Assembly: GCF_014206875.1 (NCBI RefSeq)
Contig: NZ_JACIJO010000001.1
Location: 1,452,680 to 1,516,679 of the forward strand
Source: Algoriphagus iocasae
GTDB taxonomy: Bacteria > Bacteroidota > Bacteroidia > Cytophagales > Cyclobacteriaceae
DNA length: 64,000 nt
Direction of reading: 5' to 3'
Shown: in pieces, positions 9,166 to 17,877 of the stretch
How the letters are laid out: each line of letters begins with the position of its first letter
Numbering within the stretch: the stretch's first letter is position 1
Position numbers and translations under genes: made by a program
The notes under the pieces: model-generated
Database searches by the model: none
Seen by the model: the letters and a program-made list of their open reading frames with translations, nothing else
Told to the model about the DNA's origin: nothing

Positions 9166-9582
9166 ATGAAAGAGAAATCAATTTTGCATGTGCCTTTACT
9201 TTCTCCAGCATGGAAGAAGGTGGCATTTTTGTTTTTTCCTTTACCTGTTGTTTTGGTAATCGGAATGGCATTGGTACAAATGAACATTAGTCCAGAAGAA
9301 TCTGCTCAGATCATTTATGGGTTTTGGGCCATTGGATTCGGACTATTGAATTTGTCAAGGGAAAAAGAAGAAGATGAGATGATTAAATCATTTCGACTTC
9401 AGGCATTTCAAACTGGATTTTATTGGTTGATATGGGGGCTTGGAGCATTAATGTTGATCAATTATCTCCGATTTGGTAGAATTACATCGGAAATTTTTTC
9501 AGCCTATCTCGTGCTGTTTTTATTGAATGCTTACGTTTATGCGGCATTTCAATACCAGAAATATATGGCAACTAAAGACTGA
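9166..9582 (+). CDS. Four-helix small membrane protein of XRE operon
   Basis: 138 residues with four predicted transmembrane segments: about 17-40 (KKVAFLFFPLPVVLVIGMAL), 48-65 (AQIIYGFWAIGFGLLNL), 83-105 (GFYWLIWGLGALMLINYL) and 110-130 (FSAYLVLFLLNAYVYAAF). A charged loop REKEEDEMIKSF separates helices 2 and 3. I do not recognise a named family; the layout resembles the small integral membrane proteins (DUF2178/DUF3796-like) that accompany short XRE regulators in many bacteria. It is followed 8 bp later by a 52-aa membrane peptide and then the regulator, so the three are one operon. Function unknown. Confidence 0.75.
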   Translation: MKEKSILHVPLLSPAWKKVAFLFFPLPVVLVIGMALVQMNISPEESAQIIYGFWAIGFGLLNLSREKEEDEMIKSFRLQAFQTGFYWLIWGLGALMLINYLRFGRITSEIFSAYLVLFLLNAYVYAAFQYQKYMATKD

Positions 9583-9590
9583 AAGAAATC

Positions 9591-9749
9591 ATGACACTCT
9601 CTAAAATTTTATTTCCAAATCATCTTTTCTTCAGGGCCGATTATTTGTCATTTATGTTTTTCACAATGTTTTCTTTAGCCATCCTGTTTGTTATCCGGTA
9701 TCGATGGATGATGTTTCAGCAGCGAAAATCTTTGGGATTGGTTTTATGA
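9591..9749 (+). CDS. Small 52-aa membrane protein
   Basis: ATG at 9591, stop TGA at 9747-9749; sequence begins MTLSKILFPNHLFFRADYLS. One predicted membrane helix (SFMFFTMFSLAILFVI) followed by basic residues RYRWMMFQQRK, so the C-terminus is likely cytoplasmic. Its stop overlaps the start of the XRE regulator in an ATGA arrangement, which implies translational coupling and is the best evidence that it is a real gene. No family recognised. It could sense or tether something for the regulator, but this is speculation. Confidence 0.6.
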   Translation: MTLSKILFPNHLFFRADYLSFMFFTMFSLAILFVIRYRWMMFQQRKSLGLVL

Positions 9750-9946
9750 AAAATACCATCAAAGTAGAACGAGCAAGACATAACCTGACACAGCAAGATT
9801 TGGCTGAAAAGGTTCAGGTTTCCCGCCAGACCATTAATAGTATCGAAGCGGGGAAATATGTCCCCTCAACAGTATTGGCATTAAAGATCTCCAAAGTCTT
9901 TGGAGTGGCTCTGGAGGAAATTTTTGAGTTGGAAGAAGGGGACTGA
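9746..9946 (+). CDS. Short XRE-family HTH transcriptional regulator
   Basis: 66 residues from the ATG at 9746 (MKNTIKVERARHNLTQQDLA). An in-frame upstream ATG at 9704 lies inside the preceding small gene and would add residues not seen in the family, so the overlapping ATGA start is chosen. It consists only of an HTH_3 DNA-binding domain: LTQQDLAEKV is the first helix pair, SRQTINSIEAGKY the recognition helix, followed by PSTVLALKISKVFG. These 65-70 residue regulators usually sit in operons with small membrane proteins and repress their own promoter. The repeats at 9117-9152 are the likely target. Confidence 0.92.
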   Translation: MKNTIKVERARHNLTQQDLAEKVQVSRQTINSIEAGKYVPSTVLALKISKVFGVALEEIFELEEGD

Positions 9947-10080
9947 CTTTAACTTCAAAAATAGATATTTCTTGAGGGTAAATTCTTGAAAAATTAATTA
10001 GCTACGATTAACTAATTTCTGAATAAATAAAGTGTAGTTTGTTTTTAGAATTAGCGTTAATGCGTGCTATTTGAAATTTT

Positions 10081-11025
10081 ATGAAAAGAATAATACTTAT
10101 AATGGTAAACCTGTTGCTGTTAAGTCAATTTAGTTTTGCACAGATTAATATGGAAGATTCTACTGTTCAAGTTATTGGATATTGGGATTTAGGAGAGGTC
10201 CGAACTTATTCAATGTTATTGGAAAATATTTCGATTAAAGGTGAAGACACCACCTTTTACGGAAAAACCTCCTATTTGGTAGATATGGAAATCATGGATT
10301 CTACTGAATTGGAATATACTGTTAAGTGGACTTATCGGGATTTAAAGAATTCTTTTGGAGAAGGGAATGAATCTCTCGAACTGGTAGCAAATAGAGCTAG
10401 AGATATTGAAGGTGGAGATGTAGTAATTTTTAAAACAAATAGCTATGGGGCATATAAAGAATTGGTAAACTGGGAGCAAATCCGGGACTATTATAAGAAT
10501 GTTGAAGCTCAATTATTGGTAGATTTTGATACACTAGCTAACGTAAATCAACTAGTTAGCCAGATGTATGGCGGAATGGAATCTCAAGCCCAGGTTCAAA
10601 GTTCTAGTACAAAAGATGTGATTCAGTTTTTAAATTATCACGGAGCAAGATATCGTTTAAATGAAGAGTTGACAGGAACATTAAAATTTCCAAGCCTTAA
10701 TGGTAAGGCTTTAATTGATGGGGAAATGTTTGTTGAATTAGAAGAAATTTTTGAAGAAGACAATGATTTTAGAATTGTATCTTTTGTGGAACTTAACACT
10801 GATCAATTAGTTACTCAAACTCGTGATATTCTTAAGACATTCTTGCCTGCAGCCTCAGAAGATGAAATAGATGAATTAATGAAACAGGCAGGAGAAATTA
10901 CAAATACCAAGGAGGATGTAACTATTATGCATGGTTGGGGCTGGCCAATTTACTCTAAAGAAACTACCAGAAAGACTGGAAATGGATTAGTTAATTACGA
11001 AATCCGCACAATTGAAATTCTTTAA
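10081..11025 (+). CDS. Exported protein of unknown function
   Basis: 314 residues with a clear signal peptide (MKRIILIMVNLLLLSQFSFA, cleavage near AQI). The mature part is acidic and rich in beta-like strands, with no cysteines in obvious pairs and no motif I recognise. Near the C-terminus are a helical acidic patch (PAASEDEIDELMKQAGE) and HGWGWPIYSKET. It probably lies in the periplasm or on the surface. It is preceded by a 134-bp gap after the XRE operon and followed by its own 82-bp gap with a typical promoter for the next gene, so it seems to be a single-gene unit. Confidence 0.8.
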   Translation: MKRIILIMVNLLLLSQFSFAQINMEDSTVQVIGYWDLGEVRTYSMLLENISIKGEDTTFYGKTSYLVDMEIMDSTELEYTVKWTYRDLKNSFGEGNESLELVANRARDIEGGDVVIFKTNSYGAYKELVNWEQIRDYYKNVEAQLLVDFDTLANVNQLVSQMYGGMESQAQVQSSSTKDVIQFLNYHGARYRLNEELTGTLKFPSLNGKALIDGEMFVELEEIFEEDNDFRIVSFVELNTDQLVTQTRDILKTFLPAASEDEIDELMKQAGEITNTKEDVTIMHGWGWPIYSKETTRKTGNGLVNYEIRTIEIL

Positions 11026-11079
11026 GCTTTCTTTGGAATACCATTTGCAGTTTTTAGGGCACGAAAGACTATAAAATCT

Positions 11080-11087
11080 TACCTTTG
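11080..11087 (+). promoter_or_regulatory. Bacteroidota -7 element for the polysaccharide genes
   Basis: TACCTTTG matches the Bacteroidota -7 consensus TAnnTTTG exactly and lies 20 bp before the ATG of the glycosyltransferase gene, giving a short leader. A TTTG that could serve as -33 lies further upstream than ideal (11044-11047), so only the -7 box is called with confidence. Confidence 0.55.
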
Positions 11088-11107
11088 CCCCTTTACAACT
11101 ATTTTTC

Positions 11108-12268
11108 ATGACCAAGCTGATTCGAATTACCACTGTACCAATTTCCCTAAAACTGTTACTTGCCGGGCAAATGAAGTTTATGCAAGAGAAAGGGATGGAA
11201 GTGTTAATGGTAAGTAGTGATGGAAGAGAGGTTGCTCAAGTGCTTAAAAATGAAGGGGTAAGGCATGAGGTTATTCCTTTTACCAGAAAAATCACTCCCA
11301 TTCAGGATTTAAAATGCCTTTGGGAATTATATCAACTTTTTAAGAAGGAACAACCGGATATTGTTCATACCCATACACCCAAAGCAGGGATTTTAGGAAT
11401 GCTTGCAGCTAAACTAGCAGGCGTGAAAGTTCGGATTCATACCTTGGCTGGAATTCCCTATATGTCCGCAGATGGGGGAAAGAAAGGGCTATTGGAAAAG
11501 GTAGAGCGATATACTTATCACTATGCAACGGAGGTATGGCCTAATTCCCAAGGGCTTAAAAAGTTTGTTATAAAGGAAAATCTTGCTCCTGAAGAAAAGC
11601 TCCAAATCATTGGTAAAGGATCTTCAAATGGTGTTGATCTGGAAAAATTTAACAGAAATGCCCTAAAAGAAAATCATCTGGTAGCCGCTACGATGAGGAT
11701 TTTGCCTGGAGAAAATGATTTTGTCATTTTATCTGTAGGTAGGCTGGTAAAAGATAAAGGAATTGAAGAATTGGTTTCTGCCTTTATCAATTCCAAGATA
11801 GAAAGTAAATCAAAGTTGGTTCTTTTGGGGAGCTTTGAACAGGATCTAAACCCTCTTGATCCAGAAACAATCCAGATAATTCGAGATCATCCTAGAATTG
11901 TTCAGATTGACTGGTCTGATCATGTCGCACATTACATGGCTTTGGCGGATGTATTGGTTCATCCCTCTCACAGAGAGGGATTTCCAAATGTTCTATTAGA
12001 AGCAGGAGCGATGCAATTACCGGTCATTTGTTCAGGAATAATTGGAAATACAGACATTATTACTCAGCAAAAAACAGGATTGATTTTTCCTGTAAAAGAT
12101 GCCGCAGTTTTGAAAGAAGCAATGGAGTTTGCTTTTGTCAAACGTGATAAAATGGCCGAAATGGCAATGGCTCTGTATGAAGAAGTTGTAATGAATTATA
12201 ATAGGCCAAAAATCCACCAGGAAATTTTTGAGAAATACCAAGCACTGTTAGGAGCGGTCAGTCCATAA
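11108..12268 (+). CDS. Glycosyltransferase family 4 protein
   Basis: 386 residues, GT-B fold. The N-terminal acceptor half includes the HTHTPKAGILGMLAAKLAGV segment and RIHTLAGIPY, typical of the GT4 members that add sugars during surface-polysaccharide assembly. The C-terminal donor half has ILSVGRLVKDKGIEELV and the EX7E signature in HREGFPNVLLEAG. No membrane helices, so it acts at the cytoplasmic face. It is followed 46 bp later by a nucleotide-sugar epimerase and then rfbB, consistent with exopolysaccharide or O-antigen synthesis. The sugar transferred cannot be read from the sequence. Confidence 0.93.
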   Translation: MTKLIRITTVPISLKLLLAGQMKFMQEKGMEVLMVSSDGREVAQVLKNEGVRHEVIPFTRKITPIQDLKCLWELYQLFKKEQPDIVHTHTPKAGILGMLAAKLAGVKVRIHTLAGIPYMSADGGKKGLLEKVERYTYHYATEVWPNSQGLKKFVIKENLAPEEKLQIIGKGSSNGVDLEKFNRNALKENHLVAATMRILPGENDFVILSVGRLVKDKGIEELVSAFINSKIESKSKLVLLGSFEQDLNPLDPETIQIIRDHPRIVQIDWSDHVAHYMALADVLVHPSHREGFPNVLLEAGAMQLPVICSGIIGNTDIITQQKTGLIFPVKDAAVLKEAMEFAFVKRDKMAEMAMALYEEVVMNYNRPKIHQEIFEKYQALLGAVSP

Positions 12269-12313
12269 GAATGACGTATATTTAAGCCATCATCACGAAA
12301 TAAGAATCTTTTT

Positions 12314-13366
12314 ATGAAATACCTGGTCACCGGAACAGCAGGATTTATAGGTTATCACGTTGCCAAAAAATTGTTGGAAAGAGGGGAAGAGGTAATAGGT
12401 TTGGATGTAATCAATGATTATTACGATATCAATCTCAAATATTCAAGATTGGCTTCTATGGGGATTGCAAAAGATGAAATAGAAACCAATCATCTCGTTC
12501 AGTCCACTGCCATTCAGAACTATCGTTTTATCAAATTAGACTTAGCTGAAAAAGAACCATTGATGGACTTATTCGCAAAGGAAAAATTTGATGTGGTGAT
12601 TAATCTTGCGGCGCAGGCTGGAGTAAGGTATTCATTGACGCACCCTGAGGTGTATATTCAAAGTAACATCATTTCATTTCTGAATATTTTGGAGGCATGC
12701 CGCTTCCATCCGGTAAAGCATTTGGTTTATGCGTCCTCTAGTTCTGTTTATGGAGCTAATGAAAAACTACCGTTTTCTACTTCAGATTCTGTTGACCATC
12801 CAATCAGTCTATATGCAGCCTCCAAGAAGTCAAATGAATTGATGGCTCACACTTACAGTCATTTGTTTGGTATACCTACTACAGGTTTACGATTCTTTAC
12901 TGTCTATGGGCCTTGGGGTAGGCCTGATATGGCTTTATTTTTATTTACAGAAGCCATCCTCAAAGGAGAGACGATTAAGGTTTTTAATCATGGTAAAATG
13001 AAACGTGATTTTACTTACATCGATGATATCGTGGAAGGGGTAATTCGTGTTGCGGATAGACCTGCCACACCTAATAAAGATTTTGATCCTCAGAATCCAG
13101 ATCCTGGAAGTGGAAAAGCACCATTTAAAGTTTATAACATTGGTAATTCTTCTCCAGTACTTTTGATGGATTACATAAAGGCCATTGAGAAAGGTTTGGG
13201 CAAGGAAGCTAAAATGGACTTATTGCCCTTGCAACCGGGAGATGTTCCTGCTTCTCATGCAGATGTCACGGATTTAGTAAGAGATACTGGATACAAGCCA
13301 GAAACCAGCATTCAAGATGGGGTTAGCGCATTTACAAATTGGTACCTGGATTATTATAAAAAATAA
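12314..13366 (+). CDS. NAD-dependent epimerase, UDP-glucuronate 4-epimerase type
   Basis: 350 residues, extended short-chain dehydrogenase. NAD-binding motif [10 protein letters not shown] at the N-terminus; catalytic YAASK (Tyr/Lys) around residue 160. The sequence after the first strand ([18 protein letters not shown]) and the later [11 protein letters not shown] are characteristic of the CapI/WbpP-like branch that converts UDP-glucuronate to UDP-galacturonate. Substrate specificity is inferred from these family features. It lies between the GT4 gene and rfbB (14-bp gap to the latter), all on the plus strand. Confidence 0.92.
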   Translation: MKYLVTGTAGFIGYHVAKKLLERGEEVIGLDVINDYYDINLKYSRLASMGIAKDEIETNHLVQSTAIQNYRFIKLDLAEKEPLMDLFAKEKFDVVINLAAQAGVRYSLTHPEVYIQSNIISFLNILEACRFHPVKHLVYASSSSVYGANEKLPFSTSDSVDHPISLYAASKKSNELMAHTYSHLFGIPTTGLRFFTVYGPWGRPDMALFLFTEAILKGETIKVFNHGKMKRDFTYIDDIVEGVIRVADRPATPNKDFDPQNPDPGSGKAPFKVYNIGNSSPVLLMDYIKAIEKGLGKEAKMDLLPLQPGDVPASHADVTDLVRDTGYKPETSIQDGVSAFTNWYLDYYKK

Positions 13367-13380
13367 GAAGTCAAAGATTT

Positions 13381-14436
13381 ATGAAAAAATCAATTTTAAT
13401 TACCGGAGGAGCTGGTTTTATTGGAAGTCATGTTGTAAAACTTTTTGTAGAAAAGTACCCTAGCTATAAAATTGTCAATTTGGATGCATTGACTTATGCC
13501 GGGAATCTTGAGAATTTGAAAGAAATAGAAGGGGGTGCGAATTATCATTTTGAGAAAGCAGATATTCAGGATGCAGCTTTGCTGGACGAAATTTTCCAAA
13601 AGCATCAAATTACAGATGTAATCCACTTGGCAGCAGAGTCTCATGTAGATCGATCCATTTCTGACCCTTTGGCATTTGTGAAAACGAATGTTTTTGGAAC
13701 CGTAAATCTCCTGAATTCGGCAAAGAAAGCCTGGAGTGATGAATTAACTGATCATTTATTTTATCACGTTTCGACTGACGAAGTTTATGGTTCGCTTCAT
13801 GACGGAGGATTTTTCGTGGAAACTACTCCATATGATCCGCAATCTCCTTATTCTGCTTCGAAGGCTTCATCTGATCATTTTGTAAAGGCTTACGCCAATA
13901 CTTATGGAATGAAGACTGTTGTTTCTAATTGCAGTAATAATTATGGTCCGAATCATTTTCCTGAAAAGCTGATTCCTCTTTGTATTCACAATATTAAAAA
14001 CAACAAGCCTTTGCCTGTTTATGGAAAAGGAGAAAATGTCAGAGATTGGTTGTTTGTAAAGGATCATGCCCGGGCTATTGATACGGTCTTTCATTCCGGA
14101 AAACCTGGAGAAACCTATAATATCGGTGGCTTCAATGAATGGAAAAATATTGATATCGTGAGATTGCTTTGTCAGAAGATGGATGAGAAATTGGGTCGTG
14201 AAAAAGGCACTTCTGAAAAACTCATCACTTTTGTGAAGGATAGAGCAGGTCATGATTTGCGATATGCAATTGACGCAACCAAAATCAAAGATGAATTAGG
14301 CTGGGAGCCAAGTCTTCAATTTGAAGAAGGAATTGAACTTACCATCGACTGGTACCTGACTAATCAAGATTGGTTAGATCATGTTACTTCCGGAGCATAT
14401 CAGGATTACTATTCTGATTTGTATGGAAACCGATAG
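13381..14436 (+). CDS. rfbB: dTDP-glucose 4,6-dehydratase
   Basis: 351 residues. RfbB makes dTDP-4-keto-6-deoxyglucose, the committed intermediate for rhamnose and other deoxysugars. It has TGGAGFIGSH for NAD binding, AAESHVDRS, HVSTDEVYGSL, the catalytic YSASKASSD, SNNYGP and PVYGKGENVRDWLFV, all diagnostic. The partner genes rfbA, rfbC and rfbD are not in this window, so the rest of the pathway must be elsewhere. Last gene of the polysaccharide block; two hairpins follow before the convergent minus-strand gene. Confidence 0.97.
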   Translation: MKKSILITGGAGFIGSHVVKLFVEKYPSYKIVNLDALTYAGNLENLKEIEGGANYHFEKADIQDAALLDEIFQKHQITDVIHLAAESHVDRSISDPLAFVKTNVFGTVNLLNSAKKAWSDELTDHLFYHVSTDEVYGSLHDGGFFVETTPYDPQSPYSASKASSDHFVKAYANTYGMKTVVSNCSNNYGPNHFPEKLIPLCIHNIKNNKPLPVYGKGENVRDWLFVKDHARAIDTVFHSGKPGETYNIGGFNEWKNIDIVRLLCQKMDEKLGREKGTSEKLITFVKDRAGHDLRYAIDATKIKDELGWEPSLQFEEGIELTIDWYLTNQDWLDHVTSGAYQDYYSDLYGNR

Positions 14437-14459
14437 TTTTGACTTGAAATAATTAACGG

Positions 14460-14491
14460 AATGGCTTGGGAAGTTTCTCAAGCCATTTTAG
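14460..14491 (+). terminator. Terminator after rfbB
   Basis: Inverted repeat AATGGCTTG (14460-14468) / CAAGCCATT (14479-14487), extended by GGAA/TTCT pairing with one wobble, followed by TTTAGTTTCTTTT. It starts 24 bases after the rfbB stop. Confidence 0.75.
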
Positions 14492-14517
14492 TTTCTTTTC
14501 AAAACGACATTAAACAG

Positions 14518-14551
14518 AAAAAGCACCTGAAATTGATTCCAGGTGCTTTTG
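14518..14551. terminator. Bidirectional terminator between rfbB and the BNR protein gene
   Basis: Perfect stem AAAAGCACCTG (14519-14529) / CAGGTGCTTTT (14540-14550) with a 10-nt loop. The A-run on the left becomes a U-tract on the minus strand, so it best serves the long gene ending at 14571 and backs up the rfbB terminator. Confidence 0.85.
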
Positions 14552-14570
14552 TCTCTTAATAAATCGAATT

Positions 14571-17500
14571 TTAATTATCTATTTCAGCGAATAGATCAAT
14601 CTTGGTGCTTTTTACTTTTTCTTCAAAAGCCTTCCAGTCGCCATTCATGAAAGCATCAACTTTTGCCATTGCTTCTTCTGCGGCTTCTTTACCTTGCTCA
14701 TATAGTTGCTCTTCGGTAGCTCCTGGAGCAGCATAAGATGAACCTACATAACTTCTTGGAGCAAAAACCTTATTCATGGTAGTAGGATAGAGGTTTCTTA
14801 CAATTCCCTGACCTTCTAGAGTTGGTCCATTCCAGGCTTCTCGGGTTGTGTCAAGCTTTTTCTTGATGTCTTTTGCTGCTTTAGCCAATTCTTTTGCTTC
14901 TTCAGTATCCACATCCTTAGTCAAAGTCATCACTTTATCGATCACTTTTTGAGCCTCATCCAGTTTTTTGGTGGATTCTGATACTTCTTTGGAAAGTGCT
15001 TCCAATTTCTTCAAGAATTCATCTTTCGCCTTCAAATCAGCCATATTTACCTGAATTCTAGGATCGGAGAATACATTGATTGTGGTTTCTGATTTTTCAT
15101 CGCCATATGCAAAAACCACCTTGTATTTTCCTGGCAATGCATCACCGCCTGAAGGTTCGAAGAATCCTGATCTATTTCCGCCTCTTCCTCTAAAACCTCC
15201 GGTATTTTCTACAGAAGACTTTCTGTCAAGATTCCAAGTGATTCTATTTACCCCTTTGGTAGGAACAGTTTTCAAAGTTCTGATCTGCTCCCCCTGTTGG
15301 TTGAAAATGCTTACGGTAACCGTATCCAATTTCTCTTTGTCATCATTCAAAATGAAGCTTAATCTGCCCCCTGTTTCTCTATTTTCTCCTGCGAAAATCC
15401 CATCTGCAGGGAATCTTTCACCAACAGGCTGTTGAATTTCGGCCTGATAAGCATCAGGTGCAGGAACTGCAGTAATTTTAGCATCTGGTTGTTTTCCTCC
15501 CTTTGCAGCAAATACCCTTAAAGGACGGATATCATCTAGCACATAGAATGCTCGGCCAAAGGTTCCTATTACCAAATCTGCTTCTCTTTCCTGAATAGTC
15601 ATATCGTAAGTAGATACAGCTTTAGGATAGCCATGTTCCCACTTATTCCATGTTTTTGCTTTGTCAAAACTTACATAAAGTCCAAATTCAGTTCCTAGGA
15701 AAACCAAGTTTGGTTCTACAGGATCCTGCTTAATAGAAAGCGTATAACCCCAAACTTTAGAATCATCAACAATTCTAGTAAAGCTTCCTCCACCATTGGA
15801 AGTGTGAAAAGCATAAGCAGAGAAATCGTTGTTTCTGTAATTGTTTGCGATCACCCAAGCCTCGTTAGCATCGTAAGTGGAAGCCTGAATCTGAGCAATC
15901 CAAGAAGCTTTTGGTAGGCCCGTCAGCTTACCAACTACATTTGTCCAGCTCTCGCCGCCATCTTTAGTAACTTGGACATTTCCATCATCTGTTCCCACCC
16001 AGATTACATTTGGATCCACTGGACTAGGAGCGATAGCTATAATCGTTGTATGATTTTCTGCACCCGTGATGTCAAAAGTCAAACCGCCTGTTTGCTGCTG
16101 TCTTTGTTTGGTAGAGTCGTTGGTAGTTAAGTCAGGAGAGATGATTTCCCAAGTGTCACCGCTATCAGTCGATTTATGAAGAAACTGGGAACCGTAGTAA
16201 ACAGTGTTTGGATCATGTGGATCTTGGGCGATGGCAGCATTCCAGTTAAATCTCAAAAAGACATCCTTATCTGGATGAGTAGGTCTGATCGTTTTATTGT
16301 GACCAGTTTTCTTATCAAATCTGGAAACATTTCCAGCTTGGGACATGGTATATCCAAATCTAGAATCAGCTGGATGAGAAACTACGTCAAAGCCATCTCC
16401 AAAGGAAACTTCCTGCCAATAGCTATTTCTGATACCATCTCTTCTCCAAACATATGCTGGTCCTGTCCAGGAGCCGTTGTCCTGCATTCCACCATAAATA
16501 TTGTATGGAATTTCATTGTCTACATTGACATGATAGAACTGACCCACAGGTAAGTTGTCTGCGAAAAACCATGTTTTTCCTCCATCTCTTGAAATATTCA
16601 GACCACCATCATTTCCATCCATTAACAATTTTGGATCATTTGGATTGATGTACCAAGCATGATGATCTGGGTGTACTCCCTGATATTGAAGTAATTGTGT
16701 GAAAGATTTCCCTCCATCTTCTGTAATACCAACTCTTGAATAGAGGGTGTAAAGTCTGTTTTCATTTTTTGGATCCGCATGGATGTCAAAATAATAGAAT
16801 GGACGATCACCAATAGAGCCATCAGAATTAATCATGCTAAAGTTCTGTCCACCATCTTCGGAAACATAAAGTGCATTTTTGGAGGATTCTACCAAAGCGT
16901 AGATTTTGCTGCTATTTGCAGCAGAAATTGCCAATCCCATTCTACCTAAATCACCTTTTGGTAGACCATTGGTTTCATCAAGTTTTTTCCAGTTATCGCC
17001 GCCATCATGAGTGACATAAAGGCCAGAGGAAGGTCCACCTGACTCGAAAAAGTATGGATATCTGCGATGTTGCCACATATTGACAAAAATCTTATTTGGG
17101 TTATTTGGATCCATGATCATCTCTCCAACCCCAGTTTTCTCATCGATGTATAAGATTTTGTCCCAGGTCTTTCCACCATCTGTAGTTCTGTACAATCCAC
17201 GCTCTTCCTGCTCACCCCAAGGAGAACCAATTGCTCCGACATATACTGTGTTTGGGTCATCCGGGTGAACGATGATTCTGTGAATCGCTCTTGTTTTTTC
17301 CAGACCCATCAATTCCCATGTAGCACCAGCATCCATAGATCTGTAAACTCCATAGCCTAAATTCAATGAGTTTCTAGGATTTCCTTCTCCAGTTCCAACC
17401 CAAATAATGTTTGGGTTTTTCTGATAAATGGAAATGGAACCGATAGAATGTACTTTTTCATTGTCAAAAATCGGTTTCCAGTTGATACCTCCAGAAGTTG

Positions 17501-17705
17501 ATTTCCAAAGTCCTCCTGAGGCAGAACCCGCATAAATTATGGATGGATTATCATCCACAGCATCGATGGCTGTAATCCTTCCGCTCATTGCTGCAGGACC
17601 AATACTTCTAGCTTTCATTGGTTTGAATAAACCCATGTCCACCTGTTGTGCATTGGATCCGAAACTCAGCAAAATTGCCAAAGTCAGAATGTAGATTTTT
17701 TTCAT
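14571..17705 (-). CDS. Large exported BNR-repeat (sortilin/VPS10-like) protein
   Basis: 1044 residues with a signal peptide (LTLAILLSFGSNAQ). The first about 720 residues form a beta-propeller pair of the sortilin/BNR type: repeated Asp-box-like segments such as SASGGLWKSTSGG, DGGKTWDKI, HDGGDNWKK, SEDGGQNF, SRDGGKTWFF and KDGGESWTN. Then follow an Ig-like beta region and a lysine/alanine-rich helical tail (about 880-1044) containing KAAKDIKKKLDTTREAW. Bacteroidota have many such VPS10-domain exported proteins; their role is not settled. Some family members are annotated as glycosyl hydrolases, but no catalytic pair can be assigned. No T9SS domain is seen. Divergent from an M1 peptidase. Confidence 0.88.
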   Translation of the reverse strand: MKKIYILTLAILLSFGSNAQQVDMGLFKPMKARSIGPAAMSGRITAIDAVDDNPSIIYAGSASGGLWKSTSGGINWKPIFDNEKVHSIGSISIYQKNPNIIWVGTGEGNPRNSLNLGYGVYRSMDAGATWELMGLEKTRAIHRIIVHPDDPNTVYVGAIGSPWGEQEERGLYRTTDGGKTWDKILYIDEKTGVGEMIMDPNNPNKIFVNMWQHRRYPYFFESGGPSSGLYVTHDGGDNWKKLDETNGLPKGDLGRMGLAISAANSSKIYALVESSKNALYVSEDGGQNFSMINSDGSIGDRPFYYFDIHADPKNENRLYTLYSRVGITEDGGKSFTQLLQYQGVHPDHHAWYINPNDPKLLMDGNDGGLNISRDGGKTWFFADNLPVGQFYHVNVDNEIPYNIYGGMQDNGSWTGPAYVWRRDGIRNSYWQEVSFGDGFDVVSHPADSRFGYTMSQAGNVSRFDKKTGHNKTIRPTHPDKDVFLRFNWNAAIAQDPHDPNTVYYGSQFLHKSTDSGDTWEIISPDLTTNDSTKQRQQQTGGLTFDITGAENHTTIIAIAPSPVDPNVIWVGTDDGNVQVTKDGGESWTNVVGKLTGLPKASWIAQIQASTYDANEAWVIANNYRNNDFSAYAFHTSNGGGSFTRIVDDSKVWGYTLSIKQDPVEPNLVFLGTEFGLYVSFDKAKTWNKWEHGYPKAVSTYDMTIQEREADLVIGTFGRAFYVLDDIRPLRVFAAKGGKQPDAKITAVPAPDAYQAEIQQPVGERFPADGIFAGENRETGGRLSFILNDDKEKLDTVTVSIFNQQGEQIRTLKTVPTKGVNRITWNLDRKSSVENTGGFRGRGGNRSGFFEPSGGDALPGKYKVVFAYGDEKSETTINVFSDPRIQVNMADLKAKDEFLKKLEALSKEVSESTKKLDEAQKVIDKVMTLTKDVDTEEAKELAKAAKDIKKKLDTTREAWNGPTLEGQGIVRNLYPTTMNKVFAPRSYVGSSYAAPGATEEQLYEQGKEAAEEAMAKVDAFMNGDWKAFEEKVKSTKIDLFAEIDN

Positions 17706-17877
17706 GTTCGCTTTTTTGGTTTATAATCTTATTCAATAAAGCAAAAAGAAGAATATTCTGAATGGAAAATTGGATGATTGGTAAGGCGAGTGGATGGAGA
17801 TTGGGTAACTAATTTTTTACAGGTGGTTTGCCGTAGGCATGCAATTTGATTTTCTTTGCAGAAAAAAAAATATTCCT

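Noticed and set aside
15076..15435. 119-codon plus-strand ORF inside the BNR gene
   Set aside because: It lies opposite a gene with clear domain evidence; its codons are a reverse-frame artefact.
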